Origin: Sebastes aleutianus | Lineage: Eukaryota; Chordata; Actinopteri; Perciformes; Sebastidae | Assembly: GCA_916700875.1 (NCBI GenBank) | Contig: CAKAKS010000066.1 | Coordinates: 3,265,742 to 3,329,741, forward strand | Reading direction: 5' to 3' | Length of the DNA: 64,000 nucleotides | Shown: positions 45,995 to 57,639 of the stretch, one piece after another | How positions within the stretch are numbered: position 1 is the stretch's first letter | Layout of the letters: every line of letters begins with the position of its first letter | Notes under the pieces: model-generated | What the model was told of the DNA's origin: nothing | Seen by the model: the letters and a program-made list of their open reading frames with translations, nothing else | Database searches by the model: none | Made by a program: the position numbers and the translations under genes

Positions 45995-47581
45995 AGTGGG
46001 AGAAGTAATCAGATCATTTACTTACTGGCTTTGCTCTGCGGTACATCTCTGACCTGCCTATCAATTATGATCCTCTTCTATGAAATATGACTTTCTACTG
46101 TAGGTCATATTTTAGTTGTTCCAATGGCCAAATCAAAATCTGGTGAAGTGGCTTTTAGTGTTTAAGATCCTAAGAACTAAAACACACTGTATCTACCCTG
46201 GAATTAAATTTGCAATATAGATTAAGTTTTGTCTGCTTGCTACCTCAGTATAGCAATACTACAATGTACAAAACAAGTACAGTATGTTTGGTAAAGTATT
46301 ATCAGCATAATGTACTTTAATCAATAGCACTTATTATTTTCAAATACTCCATATCCCTAAAATCTGAACAACCTAAGTTATGTACGTCAATAATCCATAA
46401 TAATTGACAAAATTATGGAAATTGTCTCATTAATTATTTTTTAATTTTTTTTTAAATCGGACATTTTTTTCATAAAATGTTGCGGACTTTCTTACATAAC
46501 AAGCATAAATTCAACACTTCATTTTGGTTTCACACGGAACATGAACGGCGGTCTCCTGGTTGAACGTCCTGTGTTTGTTTGACCCCTCCCTCTCACCGTT
46601 GTTGACTTTCTCGCTTGTTATACTCGTTATAATACCACTTGGTCTTTACACCCCGACAGCGATCCATTACTGATGAGCTCTGAAAAAGGACCAGAAAAGA
46701 GGTGTCATCTGTAGCTGCTGTAATCCTGTAAAAACGTCAACCAATCACTGCCTCGCGGTCCGCTTGGAAAGAACCAATCAGATGCCTCCCTGCCTCCCTG
46801 CTCGTACTCTACCCTTGGCGTGCACCAGCCTGAACTCAAAGCGTGTCGCCGCCGCACGTTTCTTGGAGAATGGAAGAGAAAACTCAGCCCTGCAGTAGCA
46901 CTGCCGCGGTTACTTGTCATGAGGTAGCGTTGTTGAGTTGAGATCCTCTCTCCGCTCTGTGTCTGTGAAGTAGTTACGATGCGGCGGTGCTCGTGCATGT
47001 GTGTGTGTGTGTGGAGGGGGTTAGACGGAGCTACTGAGGCGATGCTACTTTCAAATGATGCTAGCTTTCCAACATCGTCAACCCTATCTTTAACTTTTAA
47101 TAACAGATGCTCGTTGTACTACGTCACTTGATCCGTCCGAATGCAAAAGCGTAAACATTCAACGTATCCATGGTTTGCAGAAACGTACAATGCCAACATG
47201 TTTCCCTGGTGAACTGGGCTGATGTACGTGTCCTCATATGTATCAAATCTTTCTTCTTCACAGGAAAACACTTAGTTAGGTTTAGGATGTACGGAAGTTA
47301 TGTGACAAACTAATCAATGTTGACTTTTTGTTTCACACGGGACCTGAACGACGGTCTCCTGGTGAAAGTCTGGCGTTTTTGACAAACCCATCCACCCCGA
47401 CCTCCTCCCTACGCGGCGTTTGTCACTCTTTATACTTCCTGGTTCACGATGACGTGGAGTGCATTACCTTTCATAGGTCTAGCTACGAACAGTGTATGAG
47501 AACAGCATGACCACTGCATTTCATACTTTTTTTCTGCATGTACAAGTACAATACTTGGGTAGAAGTACTTAGTTACAAGTC
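45995..47581. mobile_element. Eroded C-repeat (hAT) split by an A-repeat insertion
   Basis: AGTGGGAGAAGTAATCAGAT at 45995 and AAAGTATTATCAGCATAATG at 46294 match the left part of the 11928 element. GTACAATACTTGGGTAGAAG with TACTTAGTTACAAG near 47545-47578 matches its right part. The flanks TCTTTTCT and TGTTTTCT agree at 7 of 8. The terminal CCACCACTG is lost at the right, so the right boundary is tentative. Confidence 0.5.
46480..47500. mobile_element. A-repeat copy or copies nested in a hAT remnant
   Basis: Modules present: GAACGGCGGTCTCCTGGTTG and TGACCCCTCCCTCTCACC (46545-46600), CATCCATGGTTTGCAGAAAC-like end with GTACAATGCCAACATG (47166-47202), and a second CGACGGTCTCCTGGTGAAAG with ACCCATCCACCCCGACCTCC (47349-47404). 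The duplicated CAGGAGACCG boxes suggest two copies or a rearrangement. Open frames here are artefacts. Confidence 0.5.
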
Positions 47582-47829
47582 TGTTTTCTAAGTAAAGCGT
47601 TTGGAAATACACATTTTATCGTCTCACGGTTCATTATGATTATGTTTTATTGTAGTGTGCACAATCACCCAGATTCTGCGTGTAATAAGATTGGACTTCT
47701 ATTACACATACATACGTGGGTTTCCGCTTCCTCGCATGCTCTCTTGAAATAACTGTACACCATCACTGACACACAGTCTAATCATCTTACAGGAGTCCTA
47801 AATCTTTATCAGCATATATAGTATATTGG

Positions 47830-48320
47830 GCTTTAAATTTCACAGGGAGCTCACAGAAAAGAGCATCAAGATAAAGCTCCGAAATCCCGAACCGCCGAGC
47901 TCTCCTAATCCCCCCACCTGCATTCTCCGCAGCCGTCGCTGAACAGCAGCCCTCCGTATCGCCTGAGAAGGGGATTTAGTTGTAATGCTCTCAGAAATAC
48001 AATGCATAAAATCAAGTGTCAACTCTAACAAGCTGTTCTTAGGGCGCACGGGCTGCCCCTCCGGATCCGACGGGGTCTGGGCTCAGGCTTTTCAAAGGTT
48101 AGCGGGAGTATTTGATCCCACAGTTACCCAAAAATTTCAGAGACAACTGTGCAAATCGGGATAACCTGGGAAAGCCAGACGGGCTTTCGGGGAGGGGGGG
48201 GCAACAGCTGCTTAAGTCCGTTCGCTGCCTGCCAGAGAAACTTTATCAGGGGAAGTGGAGGTTGAAATTTTATGGCGGCTAAGCCCCCTCCATCAAATTG
48301 CGAAAACAGAACCTTGTGGC
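47830..48320. promoter_or_regulatory. Candidate conserved non-coding element
   Basis: A repeat-free block of high word diversity: GGGGATTTAGTTGTAATGC, AAATACAATGCATAAAATC, GATAACCTGGGAAAGCC, GAAATTTTATGGCGGC. A G-run sits at 48191-48200. No recognisable coding frame. Conservation is untested. Confidence 0.33.
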
Positions 48321-49229
48321 ACAGCTCAGGATGGATTTAAGAGTTTGCTCGGTGTTTTCTTGGCTGTGAGCGTTAATATAAAAATAGAAGAAGGATGCTG
48401 CCGTCCTCATGTGCCTCTTTTATTCCAATCAGCACGTTAGACGAGGGATCAAACTCGTACAAGAGTGAATTGTTTTCTTCTCAAAGTTGCTGCAGTGATG
48501 CCTGACGTGTGAGGGGATGTGAGTTTAATCAACTTTAGTCATAAAAATTAATTTTCTTTTCTACAAATTGATCATCTTGTTTCTGTTTTGTTTCATATTT
48601 GTGAATTCATTTCCTGCTGAAATAAAGAATATTCGCAGTGTGTAAGCTTCTTTAAACAGGCGACATCTTTTTGGGTAATTCAGCTGCTTTATTCTCCTTT
48701 CAGATGTCTTTTCATCTCCAAACTATTCTGTTTGTTCTGGTACGTCAGTGTGTCTCCATGCACTGAGCCCGTTTACATTACACATGATGTATAAGCTTGA
48801 ATGGCAGCGTCGTATATGAGACGGCTCCATTGTGACTCTCTCACAAAAAGTTGTCGCAAAAATAACGTTTTTATTTGCATTGAAAGTTTGTTAAAATTGT
48901 AGTTACAGTTTAGGAGTTATTTTTGTCTTTTAAAGATTGTTTTTATTGACTATAAGTAATTAATTAAACAGTAAATGTACAGTGAAAAGATTTTGTTTTG
49001 CCTGACAACTCGCAAATCTACTCACAGGAGTTATTTTTTGAGGATGAATGAGTTGTTTCTTTTTGTCATGTTGGTAGTTTTTACCTTCTTTTAGTTGTTC
49101 TTTATTTGCACTTCTTTCCCACCAACTGTTCACCCACTTCATGTCTTTTGTTTCAGTCCATTTTTATTTGTCCCCCCTGTGTGAATACATTCATCTCGTC
49201 TGTTGTAGATATTCTTCGTCCACTTTTTT
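48321..49229. other. Unique sequence, no gene seen
   Basis: T-rich sequence. A G-run GGGGGGG lies at 49232-49238, just before the next repeat. No gene was identified. Confidence 0.4.
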
Positions 49230-49238
49230 GGGGGGGAT

Positions 49239-49780
49239 TTAAAGCTGCAGTAGGAAGAATGTTTTTGGCATCATTAGGCAAAAATTCCATAATAACCTTT
49301 CAGCATATTGTAATTCAAGTGTTCTGAGAGATAACTAGACTTCTGCTCCTCCTCATGGCTCTGTTTTCAGGCTTCAGAAAATCTAGCCCGTGACGGGAAA
49401 CTTTGACCAATCACAGGTCAGTACATTGAGAGAGAGCATTCCTATTGGTTGTGCTCCGGTCATGTGACCGAACTTTCTCATTTTACAGATAAACCGTGCA
49501 CTACAAGATGATTCTGAAAACATGTGAGGCGAGAAATAGACATTAACGTAACAGAATATTGATTCATATTTGATCAGCGCTGCCTAGTTTGACCGTTTGG
49601 TCGGAGTTCAGAGTGATTGACAGCCGGCTCTCATAGACGGCAGATGGACAGCAGACCTCAGATCAGCTCTGACTGCTTGTTTTCCTCCGGTCTGTGAAAT
49701 CTTGCAGATGCCGTTAGGAGCACCGGAGGACACAGAGGAACATGATTTTTTCAGGTTACCTGTTTCATGCACTACTGTCA
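49239..49780 (+). repeat. TTTAAAGCTGCAGTAGGAAG-type dispersed repeat
   Basis: TTTAAAGCTGCAGTAGGAAG, GGCAAAAATTCCATAATAAC, CTCATGGCTCTGTTTTCAGG and TTGACCAATCACAGGTCAG follow in the order I recall for a very common fish repeat. The inverted partner end (AGCTGCAG...TTTAA) is not present, so the 3' limit is approximate. Confidence 0.6.
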
Positions 49781-50660
49781 CGATATAGCGACCATTTGTA
49801 CGTCATTAAAGTTTTCGGAACAGGTTCCATTTTCTGCGTTTTTTCGCATCTGTCAAAAGGCAAAAGAGGGTTGTTTGACTCCGAGCCACCGTCCATTCCA
49901 GTGTTCAGGAGATAAACGTGTGCAGTGTTGCAGGCGAAATTATAGAGATGAACTTCTACCATTCATGAACTTCCAACTTGTACATCAACTTATAATGCTG
50001 CTAGTAACAGTAAAGTACAGTAAGACAAGGACGGGTTACGTGATGTCTGCACAGCGGTCGTGCACCAGACTTCAGTCTAGAAACGTCATCTTTAACAGGA
50101 TGAATATGAAAGTGTTTCCTGCAGCCAGCTGTGTTTAGCTGCTGATCAGAAGCACAACAGGAAACAGAGCAGATAAGCAGATATTAAAATAAAGCACTTT
50201 ATAAAAGTCTACGTAACGTCTCCGATGCTGGTGTTGGTGTTGTGTGTGTGAACTGGTCAGCAGTAATCAGCTTACGGTGACGGTTTAGTTAGTGAGCGTG
50301 GAGCCGTCCTGTCTGTGGATCACAGTGACACACACAGTAGAGGATGTTTTTAGTTCACTTTATACAGAATCAGCATTAAAGCTTCGGGGAACTGTGAATA
50401 CCCAGACTCGTGACTCACTGGTTTTATGAGGTTTTTCTGGTTTCATGCAGCTGTTTGTCAGTAAAATGTTTGTAATCAAGACTTCAGCAAACTAACAGAC
50501 TGATGACTTCAGTTCTCTACTGCTCATCATACAGCTGGTAGAACGACGACGCAGCGGCGTCTGTAGGAAAGCTTGGTTTGAAATATGTATACCTCACTTT
50601 ATATAAAGTAATGTGAGTACAGTGCTTTTTGTATGTGATGTTTGAATGTATCTAATGTGT
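49781..50660. other. Unique sequence, no gene seen
   Basis: The plus open frame 49767-50138 (123 codons) overlaps the end of the preceding repeat and has no recognisable domain. It is probably chance. Confidence 0.4.
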
Positions 50661-50735
50661 GTCAGACCCCAGGCAGCCTAGCTGGCGTCGTGGCGTCAGC
50701 CAACGGGGATCCTAATAAACTCAACTAAACTCATT
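50661..50735 (+). mobile_element. LINE 3' terminus with (ACTAA)n tail
   Basis: GTCAGACCCCAGGCAGCCTA, GCCAACGGGGATCCTAATAA, then ACTCAACTAAACTCA. The AAYGGGGATCCTAATAAA ending plus pentanucleotide tail is a known fish LINE 3' end. Upstream LINE sequence is not certain. Confidence 0.65.
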
Positions 50736-50897
50736 TATTGAGACTTTTAGTGTCAGAAATGAGATGAAAACCTGAAACAACCTCTGTGAGAGGAGAGTTT
50801 ATTCTACAAACGAGTGGGATCTTTATGACATCTAAAGCTCCAACAACGAGACATCGCTGTCCCTCGCTCACTGCCAACATGGAGGAGGGGTTATTGC

Positions 50898-50937
50898 ACG
50901 CACACACACACGCACACACACACATACACACACACTG

Positions 50938-50979
<42 letters not shown>

Positions 50980-50995
50980 ACCCACACACACACAT
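50898..50995. repeat. (CA)n microsatellite cluster
   Basis: Three CA runs separated by GACC and similar interruptions (CACACTGACCCACACA occurs twice). They explain the Cys-Val minus open frames. Confidence 0.95.
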
Positions 50996-51114
50996 CTCAG
51001 CTGGCATCTTGTCACAGCATGCAAACATGGATAAAGCAGAAGGTGTACGAGCGCATATTTTTACTAAATGCAAGACCTCATTTTTGGGGCGTTGAAGACC
51101 TCGGAGGGATGCTG

Positions 51115-51163
51115 TATGTGTGTGTGTGTGTGTGAGTGTGTGGGTGTGTGTGTGTGTGTGTGC
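51115..51163. repeat. (GT)n microsatellite
   Basis: Interrupted GT run. Together with the CA runs at 50.9 and 51.3 kb it forms a cluster of opposite-strand purine-pyrimidine repeats. Confidence 0.95.
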
Positions 51164-51320
51164 GCGGTGCCTCCGGTGACTGACTTCACAGGGGGAAGCG
51201 AGGCTGCACACTGTCCACTCCTCTGTCCACACACACTCCGTATAATCACGTTCCCTGTCGGGCCCTATAAATCTGTGAGGGCCCAATTAAAGATGGCCTT
51301 TAGCATGTCCACCCCTACCA

Positions 51321-51321
51321 G

Positions 51322-51355
<34 letters not shown>

Positions 51356-51400
51356 CACACACACACACACGCAGACACACACACGCAGACACACACACGC
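51321..51400. repeat. (CA)n microsatellite
   Basis: About 80 bp of CA units with GC and GCAGA interruptions. The His-Thr plus open frame here is an artefact. Confidence 0.95.
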
Positions 51401-51989
51401 GTGTTGAAAAAGAAAACCACAAAAAAAACACTCTTTGCTTTTCATTGAATGTATATTTGACACAACAGACTGCAGTGTAGAACAAGAACAGAATAAAAAC
51501 AGTGTAAAACTCATAAAAAAAGGCTTTGATTTTTGCTATTTTTGGGTTGCAGCTCACACACATTATGTGCAGCCTGTGTGGCTCCAACCTGGACTTAAAG
51601 GTGCAACTGTACGTGGATATAAAAAAGGCACAAACTGTACAATTTTAAAGAATATAAAATGATAAATTACACATTTGTTTTGCACCGTAAATGAGCTGAT
51701 AATGATGTACTAAGCAGAAAGTAGTGCATGCAAATTAATCTGTAATTTTGAGAGATGAATGAAATGAAGATATATCAACAATTATGACTATTTTGTGTGA
51801 TTAAAAAAAACTCATTTAACAAGTGCAGAAATATAAAAAAATACTTTTAAATCATTTGAAAAAAAGGCACAAAGATATTCAACAATTTGTTTTAAATGTA
51901 CAACAATAAGAAGTGAATACTGTGGTGTGTAAGGCTGTGTGGAGAGGAGGGGACGGGTGACGTGTTATTAGCAGTGTTGTGACTGCTAT
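51401..51989. other. AT-rich unique sequence, no gene seen
   Basis: A-rich runs and short open frames only. No feature was identified. Confidence 0.4.
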
Positions 51990-52400
51990 GTAAATATCTC
52001 ATTAGTCGGGTTAATACCGTTCCTCTGCTCTTGGTTGTAACATAAAAAAAAAGAAATCTAAAAATCTCCTCGTCGGTCCAGAAAGAGGCTGACGAGCCCA
52101 TTAAATGTCAGCGGGAAAAAAATTATGCAAGAGGCTAAAAGCGTTTAAGTCGGACAGAAATACCAGCACACCCCGAGGATTTGATTTGGGATTATTTACG
52201 TCCCTGCGATCAGGACGAAGACGAAACAAAGGAATAATAATTAGACCGGCGTTGTTTTGCGCTCCGCCCCCGTCCCGCAGCGCTCGCCCGCCGAATGCGA
52301 GACCCGTTCCCCCCCTCAAAACTTGATGGTTGTTGAACTTATTTTTAGTGTCATTTGATAAGCTTCCCTGCTTGCACGGAGACATCCCACTGACCCAGCC
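51990..52400. promoter_or_regulatory. Candidate conserved non-coding element
   Basis: TATGTAAATATCTCATTAG, CCCATTAAATGTCAGCGGG, AATAATAATTAGACCGG and TTTAGTGTCATTTGATAAGC flank a GC-rich GCTCCGCCCCCGTCCC stretch containing a GC box. Repeat-free, with long overlapping antisense open frames that lack domains. Enhancer-like by texture only. Confidence 0.35.
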
Positions 52401-52613
52401 ACTGGTCATTGTCTATACCGCTTCCCGTCAAAGCCGGCCGCGCTTTGTCAGGTTTCGACTCGAATATCCATTTTGCATCTGAAGTACGGTATCCGAAGTG
52501 ACTGGATCATTCGAGCCTTTTTCTTCAGCTGCTGCCCCCTTTTCCTCCCCCACAGTGTTTCCGCTCACACTAACATCATTTGGAGATTGGCGTCGTGACA
52601 GCGCGCTTGACAA

Positions 52614-52720
52614 ATCCACAATATATATATATAAATACATATATACCCTGCTTTGTTTTTTTTGGGGGGTGAGGCAGTTGGGGGTGGAGGAGAGAGAGAG
52701 GGGGGGTGGGACATAATTTC
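52614..52720. repeat. Short (TA)n, T/G-run and (GA)n tract
   Basis: ATATATATATATAAATACAT at 52620, a T8G6 run at 52655-52668 and GAGAGAGAGAGGGGGGG at 52690. Low complexity. Confidence 0.85.
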
Positions 52721-53029
52721 TGGAAATGAACAATACTTATCCGTCCATCGCATCCGTTACTTTGGGTTTGCGTTTTGGACGTGGCGCACCGTCACCGTGG
52801 CGCCGTGTCCTCTTTTTCCTGTGAGTAACGTAGTAATAGGTCATTCAATGTCAAAAGACATAAAAAACAGACAGCCAGGTCTTCACAGGCTGCTGCTTGC
52901 TGTTGCCTTTAATTATTTTAATTAAACTTTGATATTCTGGTGAACTAGTGGGTTGTGACGCGGCCCGGGAAGCCCCCTCGGAGGATTGAGACGGTGGGAG
53001 CCGAGGAGCGTTGCGGCGGCCGCCGTATC

Positions 53030-53510
53030 TATATCTTAAAAAGTCCTAACTGATGGGCCTGTTTATGGGCGGTGATGTGCTACGCCTTGCTGAGCAGAGA
53101 GCAGACTGCGCTGAAAAACAGGGGCAAAAAACACCAAGCGCCATGTCAAGGTCTTGAAGGCATCAATCCCTCAAACGTAGCTGGAGATCCTCCTTGGTCC
53201 TGCGGTCGAATAACGCTCTATTAATTTTCTTGTCCTGAGTGCATAATGAAAGGGAAGGTGTCTTAAAAAAAAAAAAAAACACAACAACGATAAAACTACA
53301 GGGCAAAGTCTCGGTGCCGTCCAATACCTCGGGGGCATCCTGTCTACAATTTGTCATGCGTGTGCACTTCTCAGTGTTAAAATGACAAGATGAGCCAGTC
53401 AGAGGGCGGCCGGCGGGCGTGCAGCGCCGCTGAAGTTGGAGAGGATCTGTGATGAGACATTGCCAAGAGGCAACGGACTTCTGCACTTGTGAGGCCCACT
53501 GGGATTATTC
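53030..53510. promoter_or_regulatory. Candidate conserved non-coding element
   Basis: CTAACTGATGGGCCTGTTTA, CACCAAGCGCCATGTCAAGG, CGAATAACGCTCTATTAATT and CTGAGTGCATAATGAAAGG lie in a repeat-free block, with an A15 run at 53265-53279. Texture suggests constraint. Untested. Confidence 0.3.
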
Positions 53511-54204
53511 CGACTTCCACGCCAACGGCAAACAGCCCCCTTCCTCCAGCTTTTTTTTTTTTTTTTTTTCTTTAGATAGCTTCCGTCTGTGTCCGTGAAA
53601 TTAGGTTTTTCACAGAAGGCACAATATGGTCAGAATATGTTGGGAAAGAGTTCTGGGATGATTTTTTTTCTTAATTTAAAAAAATGGTCTCATATATAAA
53701 AAGGTAGAAAATAACTTAATGAATAAGATATTAACATTTCACCCGGTGAGCAGGAAACCAGAAAGGGAAACTTTGTGCTTATAGTAGAGCGGAGTGAACA
53801 GATAGTGGTTTCAGCTGCAGGACGGAAAGATCTTCAATAAAAACAAACTGGAATTCTTCTTCTGTGGTCCTCAGCGATCAGCACATGGTTGGTTTTCACA
53901 CCGTCGTCCTTCTCTTCTTCTCTTCTCTTCTCTCCTACTGACGCTGCACACGGCTGAAATTAATACACCGACCCTGCAGAGCACACAGAGACACAAAGAG
54001 AGAGTATTACTACTTCTATAATCAAAACGTTACTGCAGTTATTCAAGTACTACTGAGTAATTAACACCTTTTGTTTTACATGTGCTAATATTTCTAATGA
54101 ACATCTCTATTTATTTCCCTATAATCTAATTTACATAAAAAGTGTAGGCATCATGATTTGATTATTGGCTCTTTGATAACAGATATTTCTATTAAAATAA
54201 TACA
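53511..54204. other. Unique sequence with simple runs, no gene seen
   Basis: A T18-20 run at 53551-53569 and a TTCTCTTCTCTTC run at 53912-53934. No gene was identified. Confidence 0.4.
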
Positions 54205-54345
54205 ATGATCTTTATTGTCTTTATTGAAATTTTGCAGGCTTCTCTCATTGTAGTTAAGAATAAAAACGAATAAATAAAAGCAGCGATTAAAGCAGAAATA
54301 GCAAAAAGATAGTTAACTTAAATTTGAATTTACACTTTTACATAT
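54205..54345 (-). mobile_element. Possible LINE 3' end fragment, minus orientation
   Basis: The minus strand carries AATTTCAATAAAGACAATAAAGATCATTG with two polyadenylation-like AATAAA words (shown in outline), after an A/T-rich 3' UTR-like stretch. Resemblance is to other LINE tails here. Weak. Confidence 0.35.
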
Positions 54346-54593
54346 TTACAGAGGTACAAATGTGGAGGTTAATAGATAAATGTTTAAAAAAACATATTTG
54401 TTTATAATAATTACAAATAAAATATAAAGATAAAAATAAAGAAAAATATTTATCCATATGTATTAAATGTCTTCCGATGCAAGTAAAATCAAACCAGGAA
54501 CACAATAAACACAGCTTAATAATAAGAGGTCGTACATAATTAACGTATATAAAACTAAAAGAATAGAGAACACACTTTTCAGTAGAGCTGCAA

Positions 54594-54940
54594 CGGTTAC
54601 TCGACTAATCAATTAGTCGATCGACTAAAAAATAATCAGCGACTATTTTGATAATGGATTGATCGTTAAAGTCATTTTTCCTGCAAAAGTGTCAGAAAAT
54701 TCTGTTTTCAACATCTCAATTATGAAGATTTGCTTTTATATCATATTCAATTGAATATCTTTGGGTTTTTGACTGACTAAACAAGACATTTAAAAACATC
54801 ATCTTGGACTTTGAGAAATTGGGAAGGACATTTTTTACTATTTTCTGACAACTTTGTTAACTGAACGATTAAACGATCAATCTAGAAAAAAGTAGGCAGA
54901 TTAATCGATAATGAAAATAATCGTCTACTTTAAATAAAAA
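54594..54940. repeat. hAT-like repeat with TAATCGATTA-type ends
   Basis: AGAGCTGCAACGGTTACTCG, ACTAATCAATTAGTCGATCG at the left and GCAGATTAATCGATAATGAA, AATAATCG at the right fit a very common fish repeat whose full terminus is AGGGCTGCAAC. AAAGTGTCAGAAAATTCTG and related words lie within. A decayed relative may lie at 59430-59690. Confidence 0.55.
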
Positions 54941-55945
54941 TAATTAATGACATCATAATTTCAGGACAAATAAAGTCAAACAATCAGCAGAAATCATATT
55001 TAAATCACATCAAATGAAGAATCAGCTGGTGAAGCAGCAGCACGATTCTGAGAATACTGACAAAAAAAAGACGTCTCACTTTCATCCCTGTGTGCATGGT
55101 CTCACCCAACATGTGTACTTATACTGTATGTGTGTGTGTGTGTGTGTGTGTGGGCAGCTGTCTGAGCGTCTCGGTGCAGCAGCAGCAGCGTCCTGCTCAC
55201 CAACAGTAGGCCGACTGGCACCAAGAGGGAGCTCTCGCACAGCGAATCCCCAGCAGCCAGCCGGCCTCCAACCTCCAACACACTCACATAGAACTCTCTG
55301 ACTCTGCTCCTCTTCATCTCTCTGTCTCTCTGTCTGTCTGTCTGTGTGTGTGTTTACATGTGCTCACTGTAACCTGGTCACCACATCATGACGGTCTTTA
55401 TTCATTAATCCTTTCTGGGAACTTTGGTCCTCTGCCTCCTTTGACTGTAAATATTTAGAGGCGGTGAGCGGCGTCATATCTGAGGACGGCGCTCTGCTCA
55501 ACAGCAACAGCAGGAGTGTTACTAAAGGATCAGTTCACCCAAATCACAATAGAAAAACCCACTTTGTTTTAAGTCACACCCTCCATACGGATCACCAAAT
55601 CAATGAGGGTGAATGGAAGTTTGTTTGTTTCAACAGCAACATGTTTTCTCACAAACAATAACTGTTCTTACAGAGACAATTCCTCAAAAGTTTAAAATCA
55701 CAAGTGATAAGAGAGATGTTTTCTGACCCTGTAATGTGCAACACAAACGTCCTTTGAGGTGAGAGGAAAGCCACACAATCATAGGCAGAAATTTCAAAAT
55801 AAAAGCCCCCAATTGGCTTTGAACTCTTCACAGCTGTGTGTTTGAGTGCAGGTTAAAGGATCAGAGAAACCAGCTTAACAGAGACACATTTCTGCTGGAG
55901 AACCCGTTTTTTTTTGCTCATATAGATGCATAACTGAATCTCTAC
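54941..55945. other. Unique sequence with a (TG)n run, no gene seen
   Basis: (TG)13 lies at 55128-55153 and a CTGTCTGTCTGTCTG run near 55322-55350. AGGATCAGTTCACCCAAATC at 55527 resembles the start of a TTAA-type repeat. No gene was identified. Confidence 0.4.
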
Positions 55946-56675
55946 TAGGGAGGGGAATCGAGAACCGGTTCCAAATTGTCCGATCCATTGGAATCGTACG
56001 CTTCTGAGGTTATCAATTCCTTCTATCAATGCTGCTACGTTTTTCTGACAGTTGTGCGTTGCAAAAACTCTTTGCACAACATCAAACTCAGCGTTTACGC
56101 TGCTGGAAACTTGCAACAGGAAGGAGTCATGACGGAGAGGAAGACACGGTCCAAAGCGTGGCTTCATTTCACGAGTAAAGATGACAACAGTGCTACTCTT
56201 AATATCTGTAAAAATAAAGGGTGGAAACACAAAGCAATATGTTGAAACATCTTTCGATGCAACATGGGCTGAAATTCTAGGAATGCCAAGTATTTGACAC
56301 TCTACGCACGAGGGCTCATCCATCACCGAGGGCAAATATCCTACGTTATAATAACGTTAGCGCCACGCAGACAGGCTTCGCAGATTTATTCTTTGACAAA
56401 GAAAATTGTTTATTTTTCATCAGTCAGTTTTATATTTGTTTTCCAAGTTATATCCTTTGTAGAAAAGGAGCATTGCAATTTATTTTAACACGTGCAAATG
56501 TTACTAGGCCGACATTCTACACGGTGTTCAATAAAACAGCTGCGTAGATACTGAAAACCTGTGTAGGACTTTTTCTCCTGTCACAGGAATCAATAAGGGA
56601 ATCGATAAAGAATCAAACCGATAAACAGAATCATTCACATTGATATCAATAAATCCTTATCAATCCCCATCACTC
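55946..56675 (+). mobile_element. Complete hAT deletion derivative carrying a BED-finger remnant
   Basis: The termini are TAGGGAGGGGAATCGAGAA and the complement of GAGTGATGGGGATTGATAAG. The flanking 8-mers ATCTCTAC (55938-55945) and ATCTCTAA (56676-56683) agree at 7 of 8, as expected for hAT. The interior includes a zinc-finger remnant at 56129-56269, so this is an internally deleted copy of an autonomous transposon rather than a featureless short element. The transposase catalytic domain is absent. Confidence 0.85.
56129..56269 (+). pseudogene. Eroded BED zinc finger of a hAT transposase
   Basis: From ATG at 56129 the frame reads MTERKTRSKAWLHFTSKD then DNSATLNICKNKG. The pattern (K-x-W-x-x-F-T-x-x-D-D-N-x-A-x-[C]-N-I-C) fits the BED finger found at the N-terminus of hAT transposases and ZBED proteins. 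The first zinc-binding Cys has become Leu (codon 24), while the second is kept (codon 27). A one-base shift later, the other frame supplies NMLKHLSMQHG at 56236-56268, with the H-x4-H half of the finger. The finger is therefore broken twice and non-functional. The antisense open frame covering it is a shadow. Confidence 0.75.
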
Positions 56676-57639
56676 ATCTCTAACTGGTATTGTGTAAGTG
56701 CACATGTACATGATAAAGACTTCAGTGTGCCAGGATGAGGGAAAAGACTCGTAGCGGTGCATCCTCAAAAATAAGACGATCCAAAGTCCCACTGAAACTG
56801 ATATGAATCAGTCTGAATGAGACGGTGTGCTCGCTCTACAGAGAAAGAGACTGTCCTCTCACTGTGTCCAAAAAAAGATCAGGCTGCAGCGTCATATCAC
56901 AAAAGCAGGACACCTTCAAATAGACTAAAAATGAGCCAATGGTGGTTCAAAATGAGGGAAACGTCCTCACTGACTAATGAGAGTAAATCCAACACGTGTA
57001 AATACGTCTTCTGATTTCCTCACTGAACATGATTTCTCTCAGTAACCTGGTTTCTGCTTCCTGCTCTCTGGATTTACACATTGATTCACTCTCATTATCC
57101 AGGCATGATGTCCAGAGACTCATCGTGGTTGTGGACGCAGTACGAGTGTTTAACTGATCACAGCTCAAGTTGCATTTGAGTTGATGAGGAAAAAAAGTAA
57201 ATTTGTATTTTAATTTGGGTTTCAGAGGTATGACAGGACATTTGTAACAGGAAAGTTTCTGAATTAGCACAGAATTTGATTTTAAAAACATCTGATTCAT
57301 GTGCTGAATTTGCATTAAATTGTGCACATATTAGATCTGCACATCTCTTTGAGAAATCCTTGCACATTCAGGCCTCCCACAGCGTCCCGCTGAGGGACAG
57401 AAATGACCAGGATGTTGTCTCCAGAGCTGCAGAGCGACTGCAGAAGTCAGCAGCCGGTTCCTCTGGTGTGGGAGCTCTTACAGTATATCTGCACTACAGT
57501 CTGGCTCGGGAGCAGAAGTGTGCACGGACCGACTGTGACGAGGGCTTTAGACAAGCTGGAGAATCTTCCATTCCTCATTATTTGGCAGGGCTGGTGGGTG
57601 TTTGATGGAGGGGTGGGGGCTTCGCTCCATCTCTGCATG
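56676..57639. other. Unique sequence, no gene seen
   Basis: Overlapping open frames on both strands (56974-57327 minus; 57276-57605 and 57403-57672 plus) lack recognisable domains and splice context. No repeat was identified. Confidence 0.4.

Noticed and set aside
51068..51587. Cys-Val and His-Thr rich frames around 51 kb
   Set aside because: They are translations of CA and GT microsatellites in both strands.
55853..56335. 160-codon minus-strand frame
   Set aside because: It is antisense to the BED-finger remnant inside the hAT element and has no domain of its own.
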